From NCBI GenBank assembly GCA_003482885.1, contig DMXN01000032.1, forward strand, positions 1,158 through 65,157: a stretch of 64,000 bases of DNA, given 5' to 3'. The notes under the pieces were generated by a model, which was not told the origin of the DNA, made no database searches, and saw only the letters and a list, made by a program, of their open reading frames with translations. Below, one piece after another: positions 8,880 to 19,057 of the stretch (position 1 is its first letter; the number at the start of each line of letters is the position of its first letter). Source of the stretch: Candidatus Moraniibacteriota bacterium. Lineage in GTDB: Bacteria; Patescibacteriota; Minisyncoccia; Moranbacterales; UBA2206. The translations under genes and the position numbers were made by a program.

Positions 8880-10100
8880 CTACTTTATATTATCCATCAA
8901 ACTGTACATCGGCTGAAGCATCGACACGGCGAAAAATCCCACCGCGCCTCCGATAAAAATCATCAAAACCGGTTCTATAATCGAGGACATATTTTTGGAA
9001 ATTTGCGTGATTTCGTCTTCATAAAATTCCGCCAGTTTTAAAAGCACTGTTTCAGTTTTTCCGGTTTCTTCGCCAACTTGCGTCATCTGTGCCATCAGAA
9101 CCGGAAATATTTTTTTATGACTTTCAATAATCTTGCTCAAGCTGATTCCTTTTTGCACTTCTTCAATGCTTTTTTTCAAAGCGTCTTGATAATAGTAATT
9201 GGTAAGCGTCCGGGAAATTATTCCCAACGCTTCCACTACTGAAATTCCGCTCCGTAAAAGCGAACTGTAAATGCGCGCGAAGCGGGCGCAGTTGATTTTT
9301 ATCACCATATTTTTAACTACGGGAATATTGATCAAAATTAATCCCAGCGCTTTCCTCCCGCTTTCAGTCGTCAAAAAAAATCTTGCCATTATTCCGAAAA
9401 AAACAAAACCACCGGCGACTAAAATATAATGGTCTCTCAATAGATTACTGAGATAAATCAAAAAACGAGTGGAAGCCGGCAGTTCCACGGACATCTCGCT
9501 GAAAACTCCCATCAGCTTCGGTAAAATATAAGTCAACATTAAAACGGCAATACCGATCATCGCTACTAAAATCACCGCCGGATAAGTCATGGCGCCTTTG
9601 ATTTTACTTTTCAAGTCGTGTTCTTTTTCCAACTGAATGGCGAGAATGTTCAAAATTTCTTCCAAATTTCCGCTCGACTCGCCCACTCGAATCATATTGG
9701 TAAAAAGATCGCCAAAAACCGCCGGGTAGCGGGAAAGCCCATCGGCAAAGGATAATCCGGCTTGAATATCATCAAAAATATTATTTAAAATATTGCGGAA
9801 TTTTTTATTTTTCGTCTGCGACACGATATTTTTCACCGCGCGGGAAATCGGCAATCCGGAAGAAATCATCACGCTCATATTGCGCGTGAACATCAACTTG
9901 TCTTTGATGGAAATGCTGAAAAATCTGTCCAAAAAATTCACGCTGATTTTATTTTTCTCCTCTTCTTTTAATTCTTTAAAAGAAGTCAAAACAAAACCGT
10001 CGGCGCGCAATTGCGAAGCCAAATCTCTTTCATTTTTCGCTTCGATCTCTCCCGCCTTGGTTTCTCCGGAATAACTTTTGGCGCTGTAAAAAACTTTCAT
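8880..10100 (-). CDS. pilC: Type IV pilus inner-membrane platform protein PilC
   Basis: 406 residues from the ATG at 10100 (MKVFYSAKSYSGETKAGEIE), which matches the normal start of the family; the frame extends 42 codons upstream but with poor sequence. Two T2SSF domains are visible: the first around residues 75-195 (FTRNMSVMISSGLPISRAVK), the second around 275-395 (FARIYSSLLRSGISVVEALG), each followed by membrane segments (VILVAMIGIAVLMLTYILP; MIFIGGAVGFFAVSML). PilC forms the inner-membrane platform on which the PilB/PilT ATPases act; neither ATPase is in this window. It lies upstream of the prepilin genes on the same strand. Confidence 0.93.
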   Translation of the reverse strand: MKVFYSAKSYSGETKAGEIEAKNERDLASQLRADGFVLTSFKELKEEEKNKISVNFLDRFFSISIKDKLMFTRNMSVMISSGLPISRAVKNIVSQTKNKKFRNILNNIFDDIQAGLSFADGLSRYPAVFGDLFTNMIRVGESSGNLEEILNILAIQLEKEHDLKSKIKGAMTYPAVILVAMIGIAVLMLTYILPKLMGVFSEMSVELPASTRFLIYLSNLLRDHYILVAGGFVFFGIMARFFLTTESGRKALGLILINIPVVKNMVIKINCARFARIYSSLLRSGISVVEALGIISRTLTNYYYQDALKKSIEEVQKGISLSKIIESHKKIFPVLMAQMTQVGEETGKTETVLLKLAEFYEDEITQISKNMSSIIEPVLMIFIGGAVGFFAVSMLQPMYSLMDNIK

Positions 10101-10291
10101 TTGGTTTTTATTTTTTCCCGCCGGCTGGCGGATTATGTTTTGAATTATAGCAGTTAAAATCACAATGTTCAAATTTCGATATGAGACCAAAAAACATAGA
10201 ATTACAATTTTGTTGCTATCAGCCACAAACTGATTTTTTGAAAAAAAATTGAGTTTTGTTTTTTAAAATTTTTAATGTCCTGAATAATACA

Positions 10292-11203
10292 TTAGCATAA
10301 TTTCATCTTTTTTTTAAATGCCTCGAAAACTTTCGGTCCTTGCGGGTCAGGAAGAAAAACCAAAGAATTATCATCGGCGATAATCAGACTGCCGGATTTT
10401 TTGGTGCGCGGATCATTCATGATTCTTTCAGTTTGCCAAGTTTTTAATTTTTGTTCCAAAAAATTAAAACCGAAAATCAGTTCTCCGACTTTTCGAATTA
10501 ACCGCGAGAAAAAATCATCTTGAATTACTTTTAAATTGGCAATTTCCGCCGGAATATAATTCTCGTGATATTTTTTTATCCAGCCGTTCGCTTGCCGAAA
10601 TTTCTGAAAATATTCAAAACCGAAAATCGGAACGGCGAAAAAATATTCCGAAGACGCGAATAAATCTTGCGTTTCTATTTCCAGCGAACTTGCGGTGATA
10701 AAATAATTCAAGCAAATTCGATTAGTGATTTTATCGCCATAACGCCGTTTTCCCAAAAGATGCGTAATTAAAGTTACAAAAGTCCGGCCGATAAAAATAT
10801 GCCCGCTTTCCAAGCAAACCAAAAAATCAATGTCGCTTTTTTTATCGACATTTTTCATCGCCAACCGGCCGGTGACCAAAATCATTCGAACAAACGGCGC
10901 GAAACGCAAAAACCAAACCGCCCTTCGCGCGATTTTATATTTCCCCTCGGAAATTTTATTCCGTTCAATCCGCTGTTTCACTGAATCTTTCCGCCCGCGC
11001 AAAAAATAATACCCGCGATACGATTCAATATTTTTTTTAACTTCGTCAGTTTCCAGTTCTAAAATTATTTCGCGCAAATTTATTTTTTTATTTTGTTGCT
11101 CGCCAATCAAATATTTCCAAGTTTCAAAAACCGTCAAGGGATAATCGAGGATATCGTAATAAGCAATGGTGGATAGAATTTTTTTAGAAAGACTGTTGGG
11201 CAT
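10292..11203 (-). CDS. Nucleotidyltransferase-domain protein
   Basis: 303 residues. The N-terminus (ILSTIAYYDILDYPLTVFET) looks like a small winged-helix segment. Around residues 112-130, GRLAMKNVDKKSDIDFLV fits the polymerase-beta-type nucleotidyltransferase motif (G, then SDxD). The remaining two thirds are mostly helical. Proteins of this build are frequent in Parcubacteria, but I know no assigned substrate. It follows uvrA after a 149-base repeat-rich gap. Confidence 0.6.
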   Translation of the reverse strand: MPNSLSKKILSTIAYYDILDYPLTVFETWKYLIGEQQNKKINLREIILELETDEVKKNIESYRGYYFLRGRKDSVKQRIERNKISEGKYKIARRAVWFLRFAPFVRMILVTGRLAMKNVDKKSDIDFLVCLESGHIFIGRTFVTLITHLLGKRRYGDKITNRICLNYFITASSLEIETQDLFASSEYFFAVPIFGFEYFQKFRQANGWIKKYHENYIPAEIANLKVIQDDFFSRLIRKVGELIFGFNFLEQKLKTWQTERIMNDPRTKKSGSLIIADDNSLVFLPDPQGPKVFEAFKKKMKLC

Positions 11204-11215
11204 AAGCTTTCAATT

Positions 11216-11346
11216 TCTAATTTTCAATTTCTAATTTCTAATTTCTAAACAATTTCCAATGTTTCAATGATAAAATTTTCTAAACTAATTTCATTGAAAA
11301 TTAAGTAATTGAAACATTGTTTGAAAATTGTGAATTGAAAATTGAA
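11216..11346. repeat. AT-rich inverted and tandem repeat cluster
   Basis: The gap between uvrA and the nucleotidyltransferase gene holds tandem AATTTCTAATTT units on the left and GAAAATTG units on the right. A perfect 12-base inverted repeat, CAATGTTTCAAT (11257-11268) and ATTGAAACATTG (11308-11319), spans the centre. The tandem unit also occurs at 4269-4302 in the opposite orientation. It may end uvrA transcripts, though there is no clean stem-plus-U-tract. Confidence 0.65.
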
Positions 11347-11352
11347 AATTTC

Positions 11353-14154
11353 TTAAAGGTATTTCCCCGTCCAGCTTCTTTTGCATTTTTTGAGATCAGC
11401 CGGCGTTCCTTCAAAAACAATTTCCCCTCCGCCGGAGCCGCCTTCCGGACCAAGATCGATCACCCAATCGGAATTTTTGATCACATCGATATTATGTTCC
11501 ACCACTAAAACCGTATTGCCTTTGTCCGCCAGTACATCTAAAACTCCGAGCAGTTTTCGAACATCCTCAAAATGCAAACCAATAGTCGGTTCATCGAGAA
11601 TGTACAAAGTTTTGCCGGTGGCGCGGCGAGAAAGTTCAGTTGCCAATTTTATTCTCTGCGCTTCTCCGCCGGATAAATCCACCGCGCTTTGTCCCAATTT
11701 CAAATATCCCAACCCCACTTTTTCCAATGTTTCCAATTTTTCCATCACTAATTTAGAGTTTTTAAAAAATACCAGCGCGTAGCTCACGCTCATATCCAAA
11801 ACTTGCGCGATATTCGCTCCGCGGTATTCAATATCCATCGTCCTTTGATTATATTTCGCTCCTCCGCAAGTTTCGCACCTCACATAAACATCCGGCAAAA
11901 GATGCATTTCGATTTTTTTATGCCCGTCGCCTTGACAATCTTCGCACCGTCCGCCTTTCATATTAAAACTGAAACGGCTGGCGTCATAACCGCGCGATTT
12001 CGCCTCTTCGGTTTGAGCGAAAAGCTCGCGAATAAAGGAAAAAACTCCGGTATAAGTGGCAGCGTTTGATCTTGGAGTGCGGCCAATCGGCGCTTGATCG
12101 ATGCTGATTACCTTGTCGATATTTTCCATTCCGCTGATTTTTTTATGCCGGCCGGGAGCTTCCTTGGTTTTAAAAAAATATTTTGCCAAAGATTTGGCAA
12201 GAATATTGGAAACTAATGTCGATTTTCCGGAACCGGAAACTCCAGTCACTGCGATAAATTTTCCCAAAGGAAAATCAACATTGATATTTTTCAGATTATG
12301 TTCGCAAGCTCCTTGAATTTTAATAAACTTACCCGCGCCTTTTCTGATTTTCTTTTTATTTCCAACTTTTTTTCGGCCGTTTAAATATTCCGCCGTCAAT
12401 GTTTTTGCTTTCAAAAGTTTCGGCAAATCTCCGGAAAAAATAACTTCCCCGCCTTCTTCGCCGGCTCCAGGCCCCATATCGATAACCCAGTCGGCGGCAC
12501 GAATTATTTTCTCGTCATGTTCCACCGCAATAAGCGAATTGCCTGCCTCGCGCAATTCTTCCATCGTGCCGATTAATTTTTCCGTATCGCGATTATGCAG
12601 TCCTATTGACGGCTCGTCCAAAATATAAGTGATGCCGGAAAGTTCCGAACCGATTTGCGTTGCCAAGCGAATCCGCTGCCCTTCCCCGCCGGAAATCGAA
12701 TTGGCTCCGCGCGAAAGCGCTAAATAATCCAGTCCAACATTTTGCAAAGCCGCGGCGCGCGATTTCATTTCTTTAACAAGTGGCGCGAGTATTTCTTTTT
12801 TCGCTAAACTTAGTTCGGTTTTTTCCAGTTCATCCAAAAACGCGGAAAAGTCCGTTAAAGACAAATCGACTGCCTGATCGATTGATTTTCCCGCCACCAA
12901 CACGGATAAATACTCTCTTTTTAATCTTTTTCCGGAACACAACGGACAATCTTTTTCAATCATGTATTTTTCAATTTCGCTTTTTGAACAATTGGAATTC
13001 AATTCTTCGTATTTTTTTTTCATCGCCGGAATTACTCCTTCAAAAATAATTTTAGGGTCGTTCGATCCGTAAAGCGTAATATTTAAATGTTCTCTGCTGA
13101 TTTTTTTCACCGGAATATTCACGGAAAAACCGTATTTATCTCCCAGCATTTTCAAGATATTGTTGCCGCTGGCGGCTGACGCTCCGCGACATCCGAATTT
13201 ATTCCAAAACAAAATCGCTCCTTCCGCCAACGAAAGATTTTTATTGGGAATAAGCAAATCTTCGTCAATCTCCTTGATCGCTCCCAGCCCCGCGCAACGC
13301 TGGCAAACGCCTTCGGGATTATTAAAAGAAAAATGTTTCGGCGTGATATCAGCCATTTCAAAAAAACATTCCTTGCAAACAAAATCCCTATTGTATATTT
13401 TCTCCGTTTCATTATCCTTAATTATCATCGCCATTCCTTTGCCCAACTTAAAGGCCGTTTCGATTGAATCTAAAATTCTTTCCCTGTCCGGACTTTTTTT
13501 ATTAAACACTATTCGATCGATTACAATTTCAACATCGCGCATATCCTCCGTTTCATCTTGCGCCAACGCTTCTTGAAATGATATTATTTTTCCGTTAACG
13601 CGCAATCGCGCATAACCCAGCTGACCGACGCTTTTTAATTTTTCTTTCCAGCTTTTTCCTTTGCCATTAAATTTCGCCAAAATCGCGATATTGGTCTTGT
13701 CGGGGGAATTAAGAATATCTTCCAGCACTTCTTGATTGCTGATTTTTTCCAAGGGAGTTTTGCAATATGGACAATGCGGAACGCCGATTTTGGCGTAAAG
13801 CACGCGCAGATAATCATAAATTTCGGTCAAAGTTCCGACGGTTGATCTCGGACTGCGACCAATGCTTTTTTGATCAATGGAAATGGTCGGCGTTAAATTT
13901 TCGATTTTATCCACATCCGGTTTGGCCGAAATATCCAAAAATTGCGCCGCGTAACTGGACATACCCTCTAGGTATCGCCGATTGCCTTCGGCGTAAATTG
14001 CGTCAAAAGCCAAGGATGATTTTCCGGAACCGGAAAGTCCGGTAATAACAACCAATTTATCGCGCGGAATTTCCACATCGATATTTTTCAAATTGTTCAC
14101 CCGCGCTCCGCGAACAATAATTTTCGAACGATCTTTAGATTTGCTTTTTAGCAT
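11353..14154 (-). CDS. uvrA: Excinuclease ABC subunit A
   Basis: 933 residues, the usual length. UvrA is the ATP-driven damage sensor that loads UvrB in nucleotide excision repair. Visible elements: first Walker [10 protein letters not shown] (39-47), the CPYC zinc pair at about 128-131, the CQRCAGLG zinc half-site, signature [13 protein letters not shown] with [10 protein letters not shown], second Walker [10 protein letters not shown], the zinc module CEDCQGDG...CETCGG, and the second signature [13 protein letters not shown] with [10 protein letters not shown]. No key residue appears missing. A sigma70-like promoter lies at 14207-14235. Confidence 0.97.
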   Translation of the reverse strand: MLKSKSKDRSKIIVRGARVNNLKNIDVEIPRDKLVVITGLSGSGKSSLAFDAIYAEGNRRYLEGMSSYAAQFLDISAKPDVDKIENLTPTISIDQKSIGRSPRSTVGTLTEIYDYLRVLYAKIGVPHCPYCKTPLEKISNQEVLEDILNSPDKTNIAILAKFNGKGKSWKEKLKSVGQLGYARLRVNGKIISFQEALAQDETEDMRDVEIVIDRIVFNKKSPDRERILDSIETAFKLGKGMAMIIKDNETEKIYNRDFVCKECFFEMADITPKHFSFNNPEGVCQRCAGLGAIKEIDEDLLIPNKNLSLAEGAILFWNKFGCRGASAASGNNILKMLGDKYGFSVNIPVKKISREHLNITLYGSNDPKIIFEGVIPAMKKKYEELNSNCSKSEIEKYMIEKDCPLCSGKRLKREYLSVLVAGKSIDQAVDLSLTDFSAFLDELEKTELSLAKKEILAPLVKEMKSRAAALQNVGLDYLALSRGANSISGGEGQRIRLATQIGSELSGITYILDEPSIGLHNRDTEKLIGTMEELREAGNSLIAVEHDEKIIRAADWVIDMGPGAGEEGGEVIFSGDLPKLLKAKTLTAEYLNGRKKVGNKKKIRKGAGKFIKIQGACEHNLKNINVDFPLGKFIAVTGVSGSGKSTLVSNILAKSLAKYFFKTKEAPGRHKKISGMENIDKVISIDQAPIGRTPRSNAATYTGVFSFIRELFAQTEEAKSRGYDASRFSFNMKGGRCEDCQGDGHKKIEMHLLPDVYVRCETCGGAKYNQRTMDIEYRGANIAQVLDMSVSYALVFFKNSKLVMEKLETLEKVGLGYLKLGQSAVDLSGGEAQRIKLATELSRRATGKTLYILDEPTIGLHFEDVRKLLGVLDVLADKGNTVLVVEHNIDVIKNSDWVIDLGPEGGSGGGEIVFEGTPADLKKCKRSWTGKYL

Positions 14155-14206
14155 AGGATATATAAAAAAATTTTAACTCTTCGGCGACTCACCATCCTAG
14201 CTAAAA

Positions 14207-14235
14207 ATAGTACATCAGTTTTTTGATTTTAGCAA
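14207..14235 (-). promoter_or_regulatory. Putative uvrA promoter
   Basis: Reading on the minus strand: TTGCTA, 17 bases, TACTAT, ending about 50 bases upstream of the uvrA start. I could not recognise an SOS box in it with confidence. Confidence 0.5.
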
Positions 14236-14237
14236 GT

Positions 14238-14918
14238 TCACAATACCAGCATCTTTCCGTTTTCTCTCAGCCATTTCCTGCGTTTTTTATACTCCGGCAT
14301 CACCGCTTCCACTTTATTCCAAAATTTGCGGGAATGATTTTTTTCCAAAATATGCGTGAGCTCGTGAATGATCACATATTCAATAACGCTTTCCGGCGCC
14401 ATAATCAAACGCCAATTGAAATTCAAGCTGTTTTTCGGTCCGCACGATCCCCAATTGGTTTTGGCGCTGGAAATTTTAATTGATTGATAATTTAAATTTA
14501 ATTTTTGCGCTATTGTTTCCGCGCGCGAAGATATTTCTTGCAATGCTTGTTTTTTGTACCAACCAAACATTCTTTCTTTGGCGCGCCATAAAAAAACTTT
14601 CGGAAAAAACAATTCCTTGCAGTCACTATTTTTGTTTAATTTAATTTTTAAACTTTCTGTTATTTCTAATTGATATTTTTCGCCAAGATATGAAAATTCC
14701 TCGCCGGCGATAAACTTTTTTTCAATCGCCTTCGGCCATCTTTGAATTTCTCGCATTTTTCTCGCAATCCAATCGCTTTTTTGCGCCACAATTTTTTCAA
14801 TATACTCCAAGGAAGTTTTCATCGGCGCGCGCACAATTAAAGTCGCGTCGGAAGAAATCGCCAAAGCCAAACTTTTTCTTTTGGAACGGATTATTTTTGA
14901 GATTTTGATTTGAGGCAT
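14238..14918 (-). CDS. YgjP-type (DUF45) zinc metallopeptidase-like protein
   Basis: 226 residues from the ATG at 14918 (MPQIKISKIIRSKRKSLALA); a longer frame to 14951 is less likely because the family starts near this point. The C-terminal half carries TNWGSCGPKNSLNFNWRL and HELTHILEKNHSRKFW, the HExxH zinc site with a third His, as in YgjP/SprT-like metallopeptidases. The cellular substrate of this family is not firmly known. It ends just before the uvrA promoter region. Confidence 0.85.
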   Translation of the reverse strand: MPQIKISKIIRSKRKSLALAISSDATLIVRAPMKTSLEYIEKIVAQKSDWIARKMREIQRWPKAIEKKFIAGEEFSYLGEKYQLEITESLKIKLNKNSDCKELFFPKVFLWRAKERMFGWYKKQALQEISSRAETIAQKLNLNYQSIKISSAKTNWGSCGPKNSLNFNWRLIMAPESVIEYVIIHELTHILEKNHSRKFWNKVEAVMPEYKKRRKWLRENGKMLVL

Positions 14919-14977
14919 TGTGATTAATAATTCACTGAACGATTTTCCCAATTGATTTCCAACCTATAACATTAACA

Positions 14978-15100
14978 TCAGTACGAAATTGATCGTCTTT
15001 GCCCGCAATCGATTATGAAATCAATCTCGCTGCCTTTGCTATCACGCCAAAAAATAAAAACTTCTCGATTTATGTTTGAGCATCTCTTTTTATGTGCATA
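14978..15100 (-). pseudogene. Remnant of a DUF4143-type ATPase gene (C-terminal part)
   Basis: The minus strand encodes a 40-residue stretch ending at a TGA (14978-14980) that contains NREVFIFWRDSKGSEIDFII. The FWRD-x-KG-x-EIDF pattern is the hallmark of the C-terminal nuclease-like part of DUF4143 ATPases (compare YREKNEIDFLTE in the intact gene at 53659-54837). A TAG interrupts the frame upstream of 15100 and no ATPase domain is left. I read it as a gene fragment left by deletion. Confidence 0.55.
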
Positions 15101-15218
15101 CTATATTAAGCAATTTTAAAAAAATTATACCTTCATAGTACAGATTGAAGAAAAAAAGTCAACTTGCGCTGTTTTCACTTGCAAAAATAGATTACAAGCG
15201 CGTTTCGAAAAATAAAAT

Positions 15219-15248
15219 AGGCAAAGTCCATCGCAACGGACTTTGCCT
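15219..15248 (-). terminator. Terminator after the PKD protein gene
   Basis: AGGCAAAGTCC and its exact reverse complement with an 8-base loop, 13 bases after the stop codon at 15261, followed on the minus strand by ATTTTATTTTT. Confidence 0.75.
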
Positions 15249-15260
15249 AACGGTTATGAC

Positions 15261-15917
15261 CTATTCGGCCACAATACTCTTTCCCCAAACGGTGCTTGTC
15301 CCTCCGGGACAAGTCACCACGAGAGTGGGGTGGTACTCCCCCGGCCTCTCGTAAGTATGTTCCAACACGGGACCTCGTCCCGTGCTTCCCGTGTCGTCTC
15401 CAAAGTCCCACTCGTACGAGCACGAGCGAGAATCGACCCCCTTTGCAAAGAGGGTCTCATCGAAAAAGAACACCCCGAGGGGGGCGTCCCCCTCGAGATA
15501 CTCGCGATTGTCATGATACGGCCCCCGACACCCGGGGGGCAGTTCACTGGTCGCACTTTCGTCAAAGTGCGACCAGACATCCCCCACTAAGAAGGAATCC
15601 GTGAAGCTGTCCGACCCTCCCGGGCCGGTCACCGTAAGGGTTACCTCGTGGTAACCCTTACCAAAAGTATGGAAAAAAAATATGCCGGAGCCTGTTGCTC
15701 CGTCAGTTGCCGACCATACCCGGGAGGTTATCCTCCCTTTTGAGGTGGACACCGCCAATAGCTTGAAGGGGTGAACACCCGCTCCTAGCCAGGGGAAATG
15801 AACAAAATTTGCTTTCGGCCGTCCAAAAGCAAATGACTCCACCGTCGTCGCGACGGTCGTCAAACAAACTGCCACCATCAAAAATAAAAAAATCAACCAC
15901 TCTTTTTTCAGATTCAT
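15261..15917 (-). CDS. Secreted PKD-domain protein, GC-rich
   Basis: 218 residues from the ATG at 15917, chosen because AAGGAG lies 7 bases upstream and a signal peptide follows at once (MNLKKEWLIFLFLMVAVCLT). Two PKD-like beta-sandwich units are visible; the second has the hallmark YEWDFGDDTGSTGRGPVLEH followed by TYERPGEYHPTLVVTCPGG (about 175-208). PKD domains mediate surface protein or carbohydrate contacts. Codon use is unlike the neighbours: runs of CCC, GGG, CTC and GTC in an otherwise AT-rich region, suggesting recent acquisition. It is flanked by terminators on both sides, so it is a single-gene unit. Confidence 0.75.
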   Translation of the reverse strand: MNLKKEWLIFLFLMVAVCLTTVATTVESFAFGRPKANFVHFPWLGAGVHPFKLLAVSTSKGRITSRVWSATDGATGSGIFFFHTFGKGYHEVTLTVTGPGGSDSFTDSFLVGDVWSHFDESATSELPPGCRGPYHDNREYLEGDAPLGVFFFDETLFAKGVDSRSCSYEWDFGDDTGSTGRGPVLEHTYERPGEYHPTLVVTCPGGTSTVWGKSIVAE

Positions 15918-15950
15918 TTTTTCTCTCCTTTTTCTTTTTTTTAAAAAACC

Positions 15951-15981
15951 GAGGCAATTTCGGACCATCCGAAACTGCCTC
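15951..15981 (-). terminator. Terminator after the 990-residue surface protein gene
   Basis: GAGGCAATTTCGGA pairs with TCCGAAACTGCCTC (one G-U pair); on the minus strand it is followed by GGTTTTTT. It lies about 70 bases after the stop at 16051 and 34 bases before the PKD gene start, so it could also act as an attenuator for that gene. Confidence 0.75.
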
Positions 15982-16050
15982 TCATCACTATCGAACATTT
16001 AACTATAATATCCTTTTTGAAAAAAGTCAAGGGCATCACTCGCCTGCTAA

Positions 16051-19023
16051 TTATGGCGCCACTTCTATCCAATTGCCACTTGGCTCGGGACAGACATCGC
16101 AAGTTATTTGCTTATCGGGACAACCGGCGCCTCCATTGCAGTTCGCGGGAACTTTGCAACCAAAACCGCAGTTGCTATCGCAACAATTTTGAGAAACGGT
16201 TGGCAAACCGCATTTTGCTCCGCAATCTTCAGGCACGCATAAATAATTCGGAACGCAAGCGATGGTATATTCGCATTTCTTTCCATCCGTGCAAGAAGCA
16301 ACATTCGTCCACGATATATTTTCAGTAAGTCCGCTTTCATCTCCTGCGCACTTAGTGGCGCCGTTAGGAACACTTCCCGCGCAAGAAAAAGGAATCGCTG
16401 CGCTAAAAACCGCGCCGGCTGTTTTATTTCCATCCATAGTAACACTGCATGATGAGTTTTTGTCGCAAGAGGAAGCAGCGCTACTCCATCCGTCAAAAAT
16501 GGAAGTTCCAGTGGGAACTTCTTTTAAGTTGACAGATGTTCCGGATTCATATGTCCAAACACAAGTCTTGGGAACTGTTTGACTTTGAGTCGAGGGGCTG
16601 CCACAAGAATTTCCCGGAACCGCGGTATCACTCACTGTTCCTGTTCCTCCGTTGTTAAAATTCTTTACTGTGAGCTTATAGTTTCCTCCAAAATCGACCT
16701 TCACTTCTTTAATGCCTGTTTCGTGTTCCATTTTCACAGTACATATTTCTGGAATCTCATCTTCGTCGTTAGAATCAGAAGTGCTGTCGCATCCTGTCCA
16801 ATTTATCGCCGTTACGCCATCATCGAAGTCAGCCGTAAGTGTAACATTCGTATCCACATCAAAAAAGGAAAGACAATTTTTTAATTGATCTTCATCATCC
16901 ATTCCGCATCTTATTCCAAGAGGAGAAGACTTTACCCAGCCGTTGCCGACAGTATTCACTTCCAATCCGGTTTCAGCAACCAGCACTTTGTAAAGAATTT
17001 TGAGACCATTATAATTTTCTATGTCCGCCTCTGTACAATAATACAAATAATCATCGCAACTGCCCTCCCCGGGACCGATATATTTACAAGCTGATAAATT
17101 ATTGTCAAATAAAGACTTAGCATTAGAGATACAAGAAACACAGGTATCGCAAACCTCTTGTTGTATATCATAATCATAATAACAATTACAATCCGAAGAT
17201 GACAAGAATTTAAGTGCTACCTCCGGAAAATCTTGTGAAATAAATGTGCCGCTTTTCTTAACCTCGCTGTGGGCGTTGACAACTGGCTTGCCGCCGATAG
17301 GGGTCACGGGAAAGGCATAATGATAAACTTTCAAAGGAAAAAAAGCGTGATGGTTTCCTCCCTTAAAAGGAACCTGCTTTGGTTCTGTTACCCAATAGCT
17401 CGGGCTGGAACCATGAGGAGAATAAAGATAGGCTATTGTTGTTTTCTCATCATCTTCTTCGGATGCTCTCCATGACAAAGTGAATGGATAATGCGCGCCG
17501 GTATTACTACAATCGTAAGCGTTAAATCCTGCTGTAGCTGTGATATCTTTTCCCGGAAGATAAAACGATTTATCAATATTGTAATAAACGGTCTCATCTT
17601 CACCGATAACAACCGATTCCGCCCTTGCTTCTTTCGTTCCCGTTGCCGCTATCATCAAAAAGAATAAAAGGAAAATTCCCAAAGAGCCGGCATTTCTTTT
17701 TTTGATGAAAATCAAAGCGAGAGAAATTACCGTAATCAAAAGAACGAAAATCAAAACGACTGTTTTGGTTTTTGATATTTTTTCCGTTTGAATTTTTGCT
17801 TCGCCGCCGCCGGCGAAGACATCTGAACTTTTCATTTCAAAATTATTTTGGTCAAGAATATTTCCATCTTTATCTTTGATTATGGCAACAACTTGCGGAT
17901 TTACACAATCTTTGATAATCGGAATTTCCAATTCTATAAAATTACTTTGTTCATCTGTTGATTGAATAATTTTTTTTGAGCAATTTTCAACTTCAATATT
18001 CAGTGTCCCGTTTTCAAGTTTGGTTTCTCCCAAGCGCGAATTCGCGAAACCGTCGGCTGAAGCAGACCAAAAGAAAGAAACTTTGGCGGTTTCGCCTTTG
18101 GCATAATAATCCTTGTCCAAACGAAGATTTTGGACAGTGGCGCCAAGACCATGAAGAACATAATGAAAAACTGTTTTATTGGAAATTGTTTTTTGCGATT
18201 GCGCGTCATTGAGCGCGAGCTGCGCGTCATACGCTTGCGGCTTCAAAGCTTTGGGCAAAGTGAAACTAAAAAGTTTTTTCTCGTTTTTTTCCAAATGCAA
18301 AGCAGTTTGATTTTCCCCATTGTCGGAAACAATTTCTCCGGCAACAGTGCGGAAATGCGTTTCAAAAAAAGGAATAAAATCAACAGCGGTTGAAAAATGA
18401 TTGGTTATTTCGCAATTGCCGATAAGTTTTTCGTTTTCCGCGATATCCACTCCCTGATATAGAGTGTAATGCGTTTTTGATTCCTCTCCCTCGATCGTGA
18501 GATAACAAGAAGCGTTTGCTATTTCTAGATATTGCGTATTTTTCGCCGCGAGATCAACTTCTCCGACATAAGCCAAAGAATGGATCAACCCCTTGATGTT
18601 CATAGCTTTTATAAATACCTTGTATTTTCCGCTAAGATATTCCGGAACCGGATAAGCGATGCTCTCGGAAACACCCTGTTTTTCAGCAAGACTGATTATT
18701 TTATCATAAACTTTTTCGTCTATCAGATATTGATTTTCGCCATCTTGCTTAATCAATTGAACTGAATACATAATTTGCGGTTGAGCTTTCTCACGGTTGT
18801 ACAAATCAAAAAGTATTCTCAGTCGCGATTTTTCTTGATCATATTTAACAATCTCGGCATTGTAAATATTAACCGTGGAAATTATAACTGGCGTTGAATC
18901 ATCCGACGAATTTCCCGCCACGACATCTTCCGCCCGCGCCGGCGAAACAAAAAAAGCCAACGCGAAAACAATTAGCAGGCTTTTGGCAATTAAATTAAAC
19001 CTTCTCTTTTTTTGTGTTTCCAT
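16051..19023 (-). CDS. Large secreted/anchored surface protein with InlB-like repeats
   Basis: 990 residues. Signal peptide (LIAKSLLIVFALAFFVSPARA, about 11-31), then a beta-rich ectodomain to about 415. Around 421-472 are two hydrophobic segments, TKTVVLIFVLLITVISLALI and LGIFLLFFLMIAATGTKEARA, the second looking like another signal peptide with an A-x-A end. The second half is Cys-rich (CNCYYDYDIQQEVCDTCVSC) and includes divergent InlB B-repeat-like units (FNNGGTGTVSD, TSIFDGWSSAASSCDKNSSC) and a Cys-rich end. Could be a fusion of two surface proteins or one protein with a mid-chain anchor. Likely cell envelope; ligand unknown. Confidence 0.7.
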   Translation of the reverse strand: METQKKRRFNLIAKSLLIVFALAFFVSPARAEDVVAGNSSDDSTPVIISTVNIYNAEIVKYDQEKSRLRILFDLYNREKAQPQIMYSVQLIKQDGENQYLIDEKVYDKIISLAEKQGVSESIAYPVPEYLSGKYKVFIKAMNIKGLIHSLAYVGEVDLAAKNTQYLEIANASCYLTIEGEESKTHYTLYQGVDIAENEKLIGNCEITNHFSTAVDFIPFFETHFRTVAGEIVSDNGENQTALHLEKNEKKLFSFTLPKALKPQAYDAQLALNDAQSQKTISNKTVFHYVLHGLGATVQNLRLDKDYYAKGETAKVSFFWSASADGFANSRLGETKLENGTLNIEVENCSKKIIQSTDEQSNFIELEIPIIKDCVNPQVVAIIKDKDGNILDQNNFEMKSSDVFAGGGEAKIQTEKISKTKTVVLIFVLLITVISLALIFIKKRNAGSLGIFLLFFLMIAATGTKEARAESVVIGEDETVYYNIDKSFYLPGKDITATAGFNAYDCSNTGAHYPFTLSWRASEEDDEKTTIAYLYSPHGSSPSYWVTEPKQVPFKGGNHHAFFPLKVYHYAFPVTPIGGKPVVNAHSEVKKSGTFISQDFPEVALKFLSSSDCNCYYDYDIQQEVCDTCVSCISNAKSLFDNNLSACKYIGPGEGSCDDYLYYCTEADIENYNGLKILYKVLVAETGLEVNTVGNGWVKSSPLGIRCGMDDEDQLKNCLSFFDVDTNVTLTADFDDGVTAINWTGCDSTSDSNDEDEIPEICTVKMEHETGIKEVKVDFGGNYKLTVKNFNNGGTGTVSDTAVPGNSCGSPSTQSQTVPKTCVWTYESGTSVNLKEVPTGTSIFDGWSSAASSCDKNSSCSVTMDGNKTAGAVFSAAIPFSCAGSVPNGATKCAGDESGLTENISWTNVASCTDGKKCEYTIACVPNYLCVPEDCGAKCGLPTVSQNCCDSNCGFGCKVPANCNGGAGCPDKQITCDVCPEPSGNWIEVAP

Positions 19024-19057
19024 TTTTTTTATTTTAAAAATTATTTTTATATTTTTA

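Larger units (their letters stand above)
14919..15260. other. 342-base gap: decayed gene plus terminator, no intact gene
   Basis: Between the YgjP-like gene and the PKD protein gene there is no intact gene. It contains a DUF4143-like remnant (14978-15100) and the hairpin at 15219-15248. The remaining bases are AT-rich and show nothing I can assign. Confidence 0.7.
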
